Source of the DNA: Torreya grandis
Lineage: Eukaryota; Streptophyta; Pinopsida; Cupressales; Taxaceae
Reading direction: 5' to 3'
Assembly: GCA_037957365.1 (NCBI GenBank)
Contig: JARHVA010000316.1
Span: forward strand, 3,619,501 to 3,683,500
DNA length: 64,000 nt
Part shown: positions 47,031 to 59,426 of the stretch, one piece after another
Layout: each line of letters begins with the position of its first letter
Numbering within the stretch: the stretch's first letter is position 1
Notes under the pieces: model-generated
Databases searched by the model: none
The model's input: the letters and a program-made list of their open reading frames with translations, nothing else
Told to the model about the DNA's origin: nothing
Translations under genes and position numbers: made by a program

Positions 47031-50000
47031 ATTGTTTCTCTTAGTTTTTGCTCATTTATTAATTTGAAAGAAGATAAGAAACTAGTAATAAAGGGTGTAT
47101 AAAGAACCTAGTATAAAGTGGACATGTAATCTAGAGGATGATGAGAACTCCTCTTTGTCTTGGAAGGAATAACTTGTAGATAAGAAAAACACTAGTAAAA
47201 GGGGTTGTTAGCAATATAGTTGAGTGGATTGCCTAGCGTGAGCTAGATCCATGAAGCATGAGCTTGTTAGGAGGCTGTCAATCCACTTTTGATAACAATT
47301 AAGTTGATATAGATAAAAGAAAGAGTACTTACATTCAAAAACATGAAATTAAATACATGCAATATAAGAAAGTAAGTAGGTGTTGGATTAAAAAAATCAC
47401 TAAATATAGCAAAAGTGGGTCAATACTTGTGCTAAAATAGTTGGGGTTGGGTTCATAAAATTAGGACAAGCTCTATGAATAGTTAGGAACAAAAAAAATA
47501 GGGTTTGGTTGAGGGAAAGGGGCTGAAAATAACTTGTTATTTTTTTCCATAATAACCATTAGTGGTTGGGTGAACCGTCAGCAATTGGGCTGACCATCAG
47601 TGGTTGGGTAATAGTCAATAGTTGAGGGTGACTGTTGGTAGTTATGATAACTATCAACAATTGTCTATGAGTTTCTAGGAGTGTTTCAAAAAGAGTTATA
47701 GACTGGGTAAATGATCAGACAGGTGATTCGTTATGGATCTAGTAAAAAATGAGAGGTGGGAAGATAGGTCTGATCAAGTCAGGGGGTTTAGAAATGAAGT
47801 AATACAAAGAAATAAGTACAATATACCTAAAACATGCTAGATGGATGATGGGTGAAGGTTGGAGTAATTTTTTTAGAGTAACAATACTTTGGCCTCAAAA
47901 GCAAAATTGATTGAGGTTCAAGTCTCTATTACTATTATTGAGTTGCTATACAAAGACTGGATGCTAAAAGACTTGAATACCTATGTGCAAGAATGCTTGA
48001 TAACTTGAACATGAATTCTAGATCCCTTTCACCTCTTACTCCCTTTCTTTTATAGGCAAGGAAAGATGGAGGATACAGGGTTACCTATAGGGTGAGGCTA
48101 TTAATCATGATGCTTGGGAGTTTTCTAGAACCACATAAGGTGAACACATTAAATTATTTCTTGTTATCTCATGCATAGCTGGTGATGTGTAAAGAGGGTG
48201 ATGAACTGACCATCGATGATCAGGGTAACCATTGATGGTTAAGCTGATCATCCGTGGTTGATTTTTGAAGGTAATTTGGTTAAGGTGGGGTTAAATGGGG
48301 TGGTTTAAAGAGTTAAGTTAGTAGGTTAGTAAGTTAGTGAGTTTAGTTAATCAAGTGGTTAACTAGACTCAAGGTCTGATAGGTTGATCAATGGGTCTAG
48401 GGGGTTTGTAAAGTTATGATAGGTATCCAAAGACATTGTGACATTTAGTATGGTTTTATAGTGTCTACAATTTATCCCTTTTTATTATGTGACTTTGAAT
48501 CAAAAAATAACAAAACAAAAATGGATTGCTTGGTTGAAGGTCTAGTTATCTCAAGTATTAGAGGAGGTGTTTGCCCTTAAACTAGGATTCATTGAGGTGA
48601 AACTAAAATTGGGTCAGGGTTTGATAAGAGGTGTATGGTGGGTCGTGAGGTGGATGATAAAAAAGGGTTGGGCATTTGAAATGCAAACTTGTGTACAAAA
48701 TAAGATTAAGTGTGATGGTCAAGATCATGTAAAGACTAAAGTTACCAATGTTGGTAAAAATAAGTTCAATTTTAGAAGGACACATGATAGGGGTAACCAA
48801 TCCATAACATTGGTCATCGCTGATCATGTCATTTTGATTAAATCTCCTAGATAGGGTCAGTGTTTTCATAGGTATCTAAGGTAGCAAGTACTCCTTGAAA
48901 AACACAAATGGTCTGGTCATACACGAGGTGTGCAAATTTCAAAAGTTTAACATGTCAAGGTTGGTCAGTATGGTTAAAATGACTAATGTAAGGTCGTTCC
49001 AAAATATGTGAATAGTTTAGGTAAAAAATGACCAACATTGAGGTGGACGTGGTAAAATAGTTGGTTGAAAAAGGGTAATCTCTAAAAGTTTAAGTTAGGG
49101 GTTGGGGGAGATGAGGTGATCTTTAAAGTTTACCACCAAGGGTGGGTGCTTAAAAAAGTTTAAAATTGGGAGACCCTGACCATTGACGATCAAGGGGTCC
49201 CTGGGTCAATCATGGATGGTCACCCTCAATGTCAATGGTCAGGGAAAACCCTAAAAATTTAAAACATAAAAAGTGAAAATGAAATTTCATTTTCACTTTT
49301 TACTATTTGACCTTTGTGCTTTGTGGTCTAGCAATTTCACACTTAGCATTTTGTGCTGTAAGTTGACTGAGTTGATGTTGAGGTGTAGGTTGGTGATTGA
49401 TTGAGCATATTTTTGAGGTTGATTGAGATGGAGGGTGGATGAGGGTGTAATCAAATAGCTGGATGTAGGCTCTGACCTTGATAGTGATAGAATAATGAGG
49501 TAGGGGTGTTTTATAATTTATATTTAGTTAATTTGATCTGTTGAAGTTGAATTTGAGTAGGTTTAAATCAGTTTGATATGGTTTTATGATTGTTTTGGGT
49601 AGGGTCATGCCCTAGTTTGGGTTAGGGTGAAATTAGGAACATTAGTGGGTGAATTTGAAATTTGAAGGGTATTTTGGGTGGGGGATAGGCTATAGGATAC
49701 TGTGAAGTAGTTTAGTTTTTGAAATGAGTTATTTTGGTATAGTTTTGGGTGGGGAGGTTTTAAGGGTTTCACTTCCAACGATCACACACAGTGACCATTG
49801 ATGGTTCAACTCGATCATCGATAATCGAACATCAAGGTAAAAAGGGCTTATAAGATCATTGATGGCTCTAGTGAACCATTGGTGGTTAAACACTGAGGTA
49901 AAAAAGGCTTATAGGATCATTGATGGTTCTAGTGAACCATCAATGGTTGAATGGTTTTTGGGGGAGTTTGTTAAAAAGTGGATGTAAAATAAATGGTTTG

Positions 50001-50380
50001 AAATGTTTTTTGAAAGTTAAATGAAAGTGTGAATGGTAAATGATGTGTTAAATGATGGTTTGGGGTGGGTTAGGTAAAGTGTCAAGTAGTAATAGAGTGA
50101 GGTGTTAATTTCATTAGTTAATTTGGCTGTTGAAAATTGTGTGGAGTAGGGCAAATGTTGTGATAAAATTGTTTAGGTGTCAGTATGATAGGTTAGGGTA
50201 TAGAGGTAAGGGAATATATAAAGGTAGATGTTGTGACAATAAAGGTAGATGTTGTTTGATTGAGAGAGGTAAGGGTATATAGGTAATAGGTTTAAAAGGT
50301 TTGAGTGAGGTTGATAAATGAGGTAAGGTTTAGCGACTAGTAATGGTGATACATGTTAACTATGGTTTTATAGGCCTATG
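47030..50380. repeat. Non-coding stretch with clustered short near-palindromes of ACCAT-n-ATGGT type
   Basis: No gene is recognised; the plus strand is unusually rich in G and poor in C. It carries repeated near-palindromes built on AACCAT..ATGGTT: aaccattagtggtt (47554), accatcagtggt (47593), aaccattgatggtt (48227), related copies near 49165-49245, accattgatggt (49793), aaccattggtggtt (49874) and aaccatcaatggtt (49935). From 49833 to 49950 two of them sit in a diverged tandem repeat whose shared core is ggcttata(a/g)gatcattgatgg. It lies upstream of the PMD remnant and may be its leader or promoter. Confidence 0.7.
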
Positions 50381-50389
50381 ACCAGATTT

Positions 50390-51940
50390 AGATGAGGGAT
50401 TGAGTCTCTAAGATATTTGTAGAGGTTCACAATGTGATGATTGGTGATGAGTGGAGGCACATGGAGGAGGTTAGCATAAGGGCCATGGTTTACTATCAAC
50501 ACTTATCACAAGATGCGGCTATGATCATGGCCCTCATCGAGAGATGGGTCCCAACCATGAACACATTTTTGTTGTCGACTGGAAAGATGACCATCCTTTT
50601 AGAGGATGTTTATAGGATTACATGACCATCCATTTAGGGAGAGATGATTTATCACATAGAGAACGAGTAAAGGGATTATCATATGGATCTATTATATAGA
50701 ATGAATCAGGTCCATGCCAGGTATCATACAAGTGGTTTTATCTATGGGTCACTATACCAGAGGGATCTAGAGGATGAATTTTTATTGTTGATGATGATAA
50801 TGGTAGTATCCTATTTTTCATTCCCTAATTCGAGCAATGGTTAATTTCTATATCTGCTATTAGGAGTGTTGGTGGAGATGATGCTAGGGAGGATGATGTT
50901 TGGGTGGGCACTAATTTTATTAGTCTAGATTTATAGGGAGCTCTAGGAATTTCGAGCACATAGGTGATATGGGATTAATGTGGGTTTCATACTCTATTCC
51001 TGGGCATATGAACATATTCAAGTTTTGAGACCTTTGGGGCTACCATGGGATGGTTATGTTTTGATGGACAGTAGAGTGGGTTTCATGAGATGGAGGGGAG
51101 ATTATGCTTTGACAGGGCCTGGTGGTGATACAAGGGACATTGATTTGTTTAGAGATGCATTAGAGTGTTTGGTAATGGGAGATGTGGTGTGGAGGCCATA
51201 TGTGGCCTGGCCTAGGTGGGCTTAGTATAGATATCACACTTTATCTTTATAAAGCTAGAGATGGATAAATTGGAGGCAGGATGGTGAGATCAAGCTTATA
51301 CCATTCGATCGAGTTTGGAGGTAGTTTGGCCTTATGTAAGGGATTTTAGATACATTTTAGAGATATAAAAGGGAGGATGTAGAGTTTTTAATTTTGGAGC
51401 CCTAGCCACATGATGTAGTTTTGGATCATGAAGAATTGTTGGCTAGAGAAGCGATATATGATGCTGGTTTGATGGATGGTCATGCAACATGGTACCAAGA
51501 CCTATATACAGTGGCCAAATTTAGATGGGATAATGGTGGGAGGTAGCAGATGGATATGGATCTAGTTGGGGCATAGGCACAAGGTGGTGTTTAGGATGGG
51601 TAGGCAATGGCAACACTAGTAGCTACACACGTTTATATCACATGTTGATAGGGACTGGTGACTACTTTGCATGGTTAGATTATCACCTTATACGGTCAAG
51701 TTGCTTTCATTATAATTGAGAGAGATCAGGTGAGGGCCTCCCTTGATTTAGTGACTTAGGAGAGGGATACCCTGAGGTAGAGGGTAGGGGCAATGACAAT
51801 ATAGGTAGTGCCATTGGGTTTCACTCTGATAACTAGATACGTAGCTACAATAGAGGAGCTTAGGTATTATAAGGATATTATGTTAGAATAATTTCTAGAG
51901 AAACTAAGATGGGGGATTATAGGTCCATTTTAGCAGGTGC
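50390..51940 (+). pseudogene. Plant mobile domain (PMD, aminotransferase-like) gene remnant
   Basis: Two open stretches (50434-50625 and 50980-51225) and intervening broken sequence follow the PMD family. Near 50525-50615 it reads ALIERWVPTMNTFLLS, GKMTILLEDV (family 'LVERWRPETHTFHLPxGExTxTLxDV'). Near 51130-51200 it reads DIDLFRDALECL then VVWRPY (family 'YRxxLDxLxxxxVxWxPY'). Near 51305 it reads PFDRVWR.FGLM (family 'DRVLRQFG'). The C-terminal part to about 51940 has a helical, coiled-coil-like run of Glu/Arg. It is on the strand opposite to the Tat pol that starts about 0.9 kb to its right. PMD proteins occur both as host genes (MAIN, MAIL1) and inside transposons. Stops make this copy non-functional. 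Confidence 0.75.
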
Positions 51941-52316
51941 TCAAGTTTTGGTGATTTTAGGCTAGTGGGCCATGTCATTGACCAAATAGGTGGGTATCTC
52001 GGGAGGACTAGCACCAAATTGTAGTGTAAGTGTAGGGGGGGCTAGTGGTAGTGGTGCCCTAGGGGAATGATATATTTATGTTTTGATTTGTTGTAGAGAT
52101 AGATGTACATTATTTTGATACCAGATGCTGATGTAGTGAGATGTACATGTTTTCAGAGAGTCTATACAATGTTTCATGTATTATTTACTTGATGACATGA
52201 TGTATATGATGATTATGGCTTATGATGTTTATGATGATATATATGATGATAGGTTTGGGAAGCTGATTGATGCAGGAAGGTTCAGATGATTGCCTTGACA
52301 AACTTGACTTAGCCAT
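51940..52316. other. Spacer after the PMD remnant, nothing recognised
   Basis: Contains TGATGATAT-like low-complexity runs near 52195-52250 and no recognisable domain. Confidence 0.5.
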
Positions 52317-52485
52317 ACTTTAAGGGAGTGATCTAAATTTATATTTGTTTATTTTGGTAGTTGTCCTTCAAGGGAGTAATTTATTTTTTAAGCAATTTAG
52401 TTTTGGGTAGCTATCTTTTAAAGAATCAATCTATTTTTTAAGCAATTTAGTTTTGGGTAGCTGTCCTTCAAGGGAATAGTTTACA
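52317..52485. repeat. 50-bp tandem repeat, just over three copies
   Basis: The unit contains ggtag(c/t)t(g/a)tcctt followed by caagggagtaattt-like and agcaatttagtttt segments. Landmarks ggtag at 52356, 52406 and 52456 are exactly 50 apart. It lies between the PMD remnant and the end of the Tat integrase, a place where Tat elements often carry tandem repeats. Confidence 0.85.
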
Positions 52486-52869
52486 ATGTTGGAGATATTG
52501 ACCCAAGTGATATTTTGGTATCTCAAATCTGATTTTGAATATTAGGTTTAGACATGGACAAGTCTATTAGGCTTAAAGGCATAAGTTTATGGAGGCAAGA
52601 CTTTTAGCATAAAAGGTTAATGATAGGTGAAAGAAGGTGGTTTGAGAGACAAACGATTATAGGATTCTATCTAATTAGAGATGAAAAGTATCAATGAGAA
52701 CCATGTCATGGGTAGAGCCATGGTATCCATGCTTAGGATTAGGCTATATCTGTGATGGATAATCACATGGTCCTATGTTGTAATATGTTGTCCTCAAAGG
52801 GAGTAGGGGTGAAGGTGTAAGGAAAGTGAAAATCTTATGAACCAAGGGACGAGCTTAAGTTATACAAAA

Positions 52870-55800
52870 TGTGAAGGTGATCCTTATTTAACAAAAGAAA
52901 TGACGTAGATGTGAAGCATTGAGAGCCTCAGGTTTTAGTTTGCATTTAAGAGAGGATAACTGATAAGCTCATAATCCATACTTATGGGTTATGATGTAGG
53001 TTTTAAGCCAATTGAAATAAAATTTCCCTCTTTTGATTTTCTCCAAATTAGTCATATTATGGTTTTCCTTAAGGATGAGGTCTCCAATATTAAATTATCA
53101 TTCTTTTAGATGTTTTTTTTAAACATGCTTAATTGATTCTTGATAGACATGAATATGGTTAAGCACTACGAGGTGATGTTCGTCAAGGAGTTAAAGTTGT
53201 GCAAAACATTCTTAATAATAGTCATTCTCAAAAATGATGTCTTGCAAGGATATATGAAGAGAGAGAATTCAGACTTTGAGAGGCAAGACTGACTCTACTT
53301 CGAAGACCAAAGACAAAGGGGTAGCACCTATATAGGTTTGAATGCTAGTGTGATAAGCCCATAAATCAAAATGGATGTGTAAGTGTCAATCTTGACCTGA
53401 AACATTGACTACTTTGGTTAGCATTTTATTGAGGGTTTTATTAGAGGATTTTGCCTATCCATTTACTTGTGGATGATAAGGTGAGGAAAATATTAGTGCT
53501 AAAGGCATCACAAAGACCTTGGACTTGATTATTTTTTAAGGATTTTCCATTATCGATGATGATCTTATGGGGAACACTGAAGTGATAGATGATATGGTGG
53601 TTGATAAAATTGATAATCTTGTCAGCTTTGGTTGAGATGAGAGGAATAACTTCCACCCACTTGGTGAAATACTTGATGGTGGTAATGATGGATTGGTGTC
53701 ATTTTGAAGAATTAGGATTTATTTCCCCAATGAGATTGAGTCCCCATTTTCGGAAGGGCCAATAGTCTTTAGATACTCAAAGGCCATGGATAGGTGCATG
53801 ATGTAAGTTAGCATGTTGTTGACACTTAACACACTTCTTTAAATAATCAAAATAGTCATGATTGAGGGTGGGTCAATAATAGCCAAGATGAAGGATACGT
53901 TTAGTGATAATTAGGTTACTAAAGTGTACCCCATATATTTCATCATGTTTTTACTTGATAGCATGTGAAGCTTCATGACTATGTAGACAATGAATAAGGA
54001 GGTCATCGAAACCATGTTTGTAAAGTATTTTCCTTAGTATGGTGTAATGAGATGTACTATGAACAAAGGTTTTTCAAGCATTCCTAGAGAGGTTATTAGG
54101 AACAATGCTAAGGTTGAGGTAGTTAAAAGTTTAGTTGTACCAAATGTCTAAAGAAGATGCTTCCACATTACAAATGATAGGAAGGTGGGAATTTACATAT
54201 GAGGGTGTGATAAAATAATGTATGGTGACAAATAATTTAGACTCAACATGTTGAGATGGGATTTAGGAAGCAAGGGAGGCCATTTTATCCTTGAACTTGG
54301 TAGATTGTAGAACTGACTGGATAAGGTAATCCTTGAATGATGCTAAGAGTATGTCTACTCAGATTTTGTACTTTTGTAAGACATCATATTTACATTGATA
54401 GGATATATTGATTGGGTTAACCATAATTTTGGAGTCATTGAAGACACTAATGGTCGTAACTCCCAAGGCTAGAGTGGTTTAGAGACCTATGACTAAGGAT
54501 TCATACTCAACCATGTTGTTGGTACAATCAATGTCAATTTTAAAGGAAAGGGGAAGAGGTTAACCATCAAGGGGCATGAGAATAATTATAACACCTCTAC
54601 CATGATGGAATTTGGATCTATCAAAGAACATGGTCATTTGGTAGGTGGGTTCTTCTTGAGAAAGAGTTGCAATGGACTCATTTGGAAATGTAAGAGGAAG
54701 TAGTTGATTCTATAGTAGAGGGGCTTCGGTTAATTATCGATGATGACTTTCCATTTATTTGAATTTTTTTGAAGGAACTCAATATCAAACTTATTTAGGA
54801 TCATGAGCCACTTAGCCATACATTGATTTTGGTATGGTTTAGAGTGCATGTACTTGATTGGGTCTATGTTAGTGATGATGAAGGTTTTATGATTTAGAAG
54901 GTAATGATGAATTATAGAAGCCACAAAGACTAAGGTGAGGCAAATTTTCTTATAATGGGTATACCAAGTTTCATTCTCTATAAGTGTGCAGTTAATTTAC
55001 TAGACAACTTACTCTTTGTTTTGTTCGTCACCGTAAATGAGCATTACCCCTAAGGAATAGTTAGTGGTAGAAATATAGAGGTAGAATGGTTGGTCCTCTG
55101 TAGGAGGGATAAGAATGGGTGGAAAAAGGAGGTATTCCTCGAGCAAATAAAAGTTTTATTGATAGTATTTTTTCAAATTAAAATAAGTGTCTTTCTTGAA
55201 GAGATGGTGAAATGGTTGACATCTATCAGATAACTAAGAGATGAAGTGACAAATGGATTGGAGCTTTCCCTATAGGTTGTAGAGTTACTTAAGGTGGGTA
55301 GGAGGAGAAATCTCTAAGATTTATCTAACTTTAGCAGGGTCTACTTTGATTGATCGAAGAGAGATGATAAAGCCAAGATGCTTTCCCAATAAGACCCCAA
55401 TTTTTTTGGGGTTAAACCAAACATGAAAATAGATAAGGTAGTTGAAGATGATTGTGAGAACATCTAGTTGATTCTTGTGGTGTTTGGATTACCAAGGGGG
55501 TCATCTACATATTCCTTGATGATTTTAAAGATGAGGTCATGAAAGATATGAGTCATGGCATGTTGATAGGTTGCTCTCACATTTTTTAGACCAAAAGGCA
55601 TGACCCTATAGTAGAAGGTTTCCCATGGGGTGATGAAAGAGGTTTTATGCTTATCCTTAGGAGAAATCAAAATCTTATTATATCCCAAAAAACCATACAT
55701 GAGAGATAACATCTCATGGCCAGTTGTAAGATCAATAAGTTTATCAATGTTCAGTAAAGGAAAGTCATCTTTTGGACAAACGAGGTTAAGGTCATGAAAG

Positions 55801-56300
55801 TCTATATATAGGTGAAGTCTTGATGTGGGTTTGGTTATGGAATGATTTTATAAACCCATTATAGATAGTCAATGAGTTGGATGAAATAGATAGATAAGAG
55901 GCATTGAAGCTCTTATTTGACTAGAAGGGCTATGCGAGGGTGTATCCTATAATTTTTTTTCCGAATGGGATTAACCTTAGGATGGTTGATAATGTTGTGG
56001 AGGGTAATAGAAGGATTGATTCTGGGCATATCCTGATATGATCAAGTAAATGCTATGCTACAATCTTGAAAGAAAGAAGGATAATCTTAGTGATAAATAG
56101 AATTTAAGGATTGGCCAATCTTGATAATATGAGGGTTATCCTAAGTACCCAAGTTGACATTAATAGTGGATTCATTCAATATGGTTTATTTATTAGAAGG
56201 GAGAGATTTGTGGATAGAAGAATCCCCTACATCGAGGTAGAATCATCATCCTGATGTTGGATGATGTTGATGGTAGGAGAGTCTCTCTCTATCATTTTAG
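52870..56300 (-). pseudogene. Tat-lineage Ty3/gypsy pol remnant (RT, RNase H, second RNase H, integrase)
   Basis: Read from 56300 down: pre-RT segment INVNLGT and HIIKIGQSLN (near 56165-56105), SYQDMPRINPSI (near 56035); RT with open stretch 55712-55464 containing FITPWETFYYRVMPFGLKN and an intact YVDD; RNase H (about 55180-54720) with PFYLYISTTNYSLG and PIKYMHSKPYQNQCMAKW; then an archaeal-type second RNase H (54660-54240) with MFFDRSKFHHGRG, NNMVEYESLVIGL and VFNDSKIMV; and integrase (53910-52950) with KKCVKCQQHAN, PFRKWGLNLIG, IIIDNGKSLKN, AYHTSIQTYIGATP, GKFYFNW. The second RNase H between RNase H and integrase defines the Tat clade. Many stops and shifts make it dead. Confidence 0.9.
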
Positions 56301-57570
56301 GATGGATAAGAGAAAGGATTTTAGTTTGGCCATGCTTTTGATAAGTTAATAATATATCCTCCTCAAGTAAACTTCCCCATTGGTAATCTTTGGAGTTAAT
56401 AGTCATCAACTTTCATGTTTTCCTTATTCTTATATCTAATTAGGGTATTCAACTAGAGGAATTGGGAGCATTGTGCGTCAGTGGTGATCCTTGAGGTAGT
56501 CTTTGTAATTTTAGGTGGAAGTGATTGTAGCAAACTACAACTTCATCAAAATTGAGAAGAATAATGTTAACTATCCTTTCCTCTTCTTCACTTTAGCTTT
56601 AATCCATTCAAATAATCTACCACTATCCCGAATGAAAAATTGGGTTTGGTATTCAAAAATAGTTTCAGTTTGCTAAGGAGGGGGTTATAAATGTTGGCAC
56701 ATATTAGGAAGATGGTGGAAAAGGTATGCCTTGAGTGGCTACACTAACAAGAGGAGGTGGTAAGGGTTTTTGATGGGAAACAATAATAGACTTAGGAGGT
56801 GTGGAAGCAAAGGTCACATAACATTGAATATGGTCAGAAGCGATAAATATTTGTGCAATATTTTCAATCAGAACTAAAGTAGCAAGAGGAGTAGGAGATG
56901 GAGGGAGAGTAAATACCATGGGTTCTTGAATAGGTGTTTTATACTAATCTTATGGTCATTTGATATTTATATTGAGTGGCTTCATGGGTTGTTTAGTTCC
57001 ACATGTCTTTTTAGGAAATTTATCCTTATTAGTATCTCCTCCATCCCCAACACCATCAATAAGAACCCATAAATTGAGATTCATAATTGAACATTAAAAA
57101 CAATAAAGGAATATTGTGTAGGAGTGATTGTCCTTAGTTTGAAATATGATTTCAATGTTTGACCTTTCTCTTTTTAAGTACCTTTTTTTGAAGTATCCTT
57201 CTTGATTCATTATTTGATTTTCTTGTTAACCATAATGAGCAACCAATCATAGTCTTGGTGTGAACTTACAATGAGGTAACTTTAGGATAAAACCAATTGA
57301 TCATTAGAATATTATCAAGAAATATATAATTTTACAAATCTACAAATGTCTAAAGGTCACTTTCATCAATTTTACCCATTTTTATACAAATTTCATGTTG
57401 TATTATAAAATTTATTCCAAAGTGATGCAACTATAATCTCTTCACTAGACTTCATAATCATCTTTACAGTCTACTCAATAATTCCCATAAAAAATTATGA
57501 TGATGAGTATCCCAAAGAATTTATTAAATAAATACTTTAATTTAAAAGGACCACCTTTTCTTATGTTGAT
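56300..57570. other. Presumed gag/protease side of the Tat element, not recognised
   Basis: By position, gag and protease of the Tat element should lie here on the minus strand. A proline-rich open stretch (56919-56704) and a short acidic one (56409-56227) are present, but neither shows a gag or DTG/DSG motif that I can defend. Confidence 0.35.
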
Positions 57571-57573
57571 AAG

Positions 57574-57705
57574 AAACAAGACATATTTTAGACCCTCTAT
57601 GTTGCAGCAAAATTTCTAAACAAGTCATATTTTGGACCCTCTATGTTGTACTAAAATTTATAAACAAGACATATTTTTGACTATCTATGTTGAAATAAAA
57701 TTACT
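57574..57705. repeat. 44-bp tandem repeat, three copies
   Basis: Units start at 57574, 57618 and 57662 with aaacaag(a/t)catatttt, followed by g(a)ccctctatgttg and an aaaatt(t) tail. The third copy is the most diverged (gactatctatgttg). Confidence 0.9.
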
Positions 57706-58690
57706 ACAAGTGTAATGGCCAATGGTAAGAAGTATGTGAATTATGATCTTGTGTTTTGAAGAGATGGAAATGTGAACCTTGACTAATTTACTATAAATTT
57801 TTTAGAGAGAAAATGTTTTTCTATCACATCGAATAATAATTGGCCACCCATTAAAGATGCCAATTATGATATATGTGAACTCAAGAAATTGGATGAACCA
57901 ACTTTCCCATTTATCCACTTTGGTGATGCCTTCCACTAAAATTATCTTTATAAAATATTCTTCTAGTGATTTAGACATAAATGAATAGGCCAAGTGAATG
58001 GCTGCCTTACTTCCCATAGATTGTTATAGAAACACAAGAATTTAAATGGAAACCAGAAGACTCTCTTTACTGATGTTCAACTATGTTACATATATTACAC
58101 ATACACATGATCTCTCCCTTCCCCCTATGACTATCAAGAAATATTCCTTAGTGCAATGATTGGGTTACATGAAAATATATCCACTCAATATGGTTTTAGC
58201 TGAACTCTCTCTATCACTTTATTTAATTTTATATTAGTTTTCTCACTCTCAAAAAAATATTATTCTTTAGAGCTTGACCTTCTCTCCTCTTTTGCTTGAT
58301 CTATCTATGTTTTACCTTGGATGATTTTAAGTAACACTCCAACTCTCTTCTAAAACTCCATTCAAATCTTGGTAGAATGACATTAACATCTTTAAACTCT
58401 CTTAAAATATCCTTTTGCCTTGGAAAATGGTCCACACATCATGCATTCTTGATTTAGACAATTACTTTACATGTTTTCTCAATGCAAGAAAAACTATTAG
58501 TTATTATAGACATATAGTTTTGTAACCCCTACCTATATTAAGTTGTGGTTTCATCATGCTCCCAATAGAAAGTCATTAAGACCAATGGGAGATGATTAAC
58601 ATCATCCTTATTTCACTTCCTTGCATTATTTGACTCTTGATGATGCTCTTTGGCTTAATGTTTATCTTCTTCCATTTGCACAATGTTGTC
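57706..58690. other. Stretch without recognisable gene
   Basis: A 71-codon minus-strand open frame (58017-57802) has no recognisable motif. By position the DNA could be the 3' untranslated part or LTR of the chromodomain-bearing element at 58.7-59.1 kb, but no LTR ends were identified. Confidence 0.4.
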
Positions 58691-58699
58691 AATAGAGAT

Positions 58700-59060
58700 G
58701 ACAATTTTCATAACAAAAAAATTAATTCCTTATGTATACACAAGAACCTAAACCTAAGTTTTTGGATGATGCAAGATAGTTTGTAAACTTTTATTCTCTT
58801 ACTTAAAATACCTAGGGTAAATGAAATAGTACATGAGCACCTGTTCATGAACCCTAAGTGATATCTCAATGGTTTTACGTTTTTTAAAACTTTTGATACA
58901 TCCATATAAGTTACATCTTCAACTACTCTATCTTTCCAACTCACCAAGTAATCCAAGTGATGTTTTCCTCTTGTCTTCATGCTAATCCCTATTTCTAATA
59001 TGACTTCAACCTCCTCTTTTGCCTTTTAATGAAATTACTTTTTCCAATCTACACTTGAAG
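58700..59060 (-). pseudogene. Chromodomain tail of a gypsy chromovirus polyprotein
   Basis: Minus-strand open frame from 58980 reads MKTRGKHHLDYLVSWKDR, VVEDVTYMD, matching the retrotransposon chromodomain 'xxRGxxxxEYLVKWKGYxxEDATWE'. Upstream sequence continues it with EVILEIGIS, the 'xILdxRI' start of the domain. In active elements this tail reads histone marks and directs integration. The rest of the integrase is missing, because at 59427 the sequence becomes the long non-coding repeat. Confidence 0.7.
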
Positions 59061-59426
59061 AATCTAAACTCAATATTTCACCACTACCTTTTACCTTAAA
59101 GTTATGACAAAGGAATTCATATAGGGGAGATTAGTATAGTGTTAGTAAGAAAATAAAATTAAAAAAACACACTAATTAACTTACACCTCTAGCCTAGATA
59201 CTCAAGGAGCTAGAGAACTACATAAATAACTAACAAATAAAAGAAAAATAAGTAAGTTTACCTTCCACTAGAGCAAGTGTTCTGATTTGGTAATGAGTTG
59301 ATGTGTTTGACCATGTGATCAAGAATTCCTTATCAATGAAGCTTGATTGATCCACCTCTCCTTGTCACCTTGGTAATGTTGGTGGCTTTGGATTGGCTTA
59401 GCTTATGAAATTGGCATGGTAATTAT

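Noticed and set aside
48567..48854. 95-codon plus-strand frame upstream of the PMD remnant
   Set aside because: Composition-driven (G- and T-rich strand), no recognisable motif, not alignable with PMD proteins.
57802..58017. 71-codon minus-strand frame
   Set aside because: No motif seen and no continuity with the chromodomain frame to its right.
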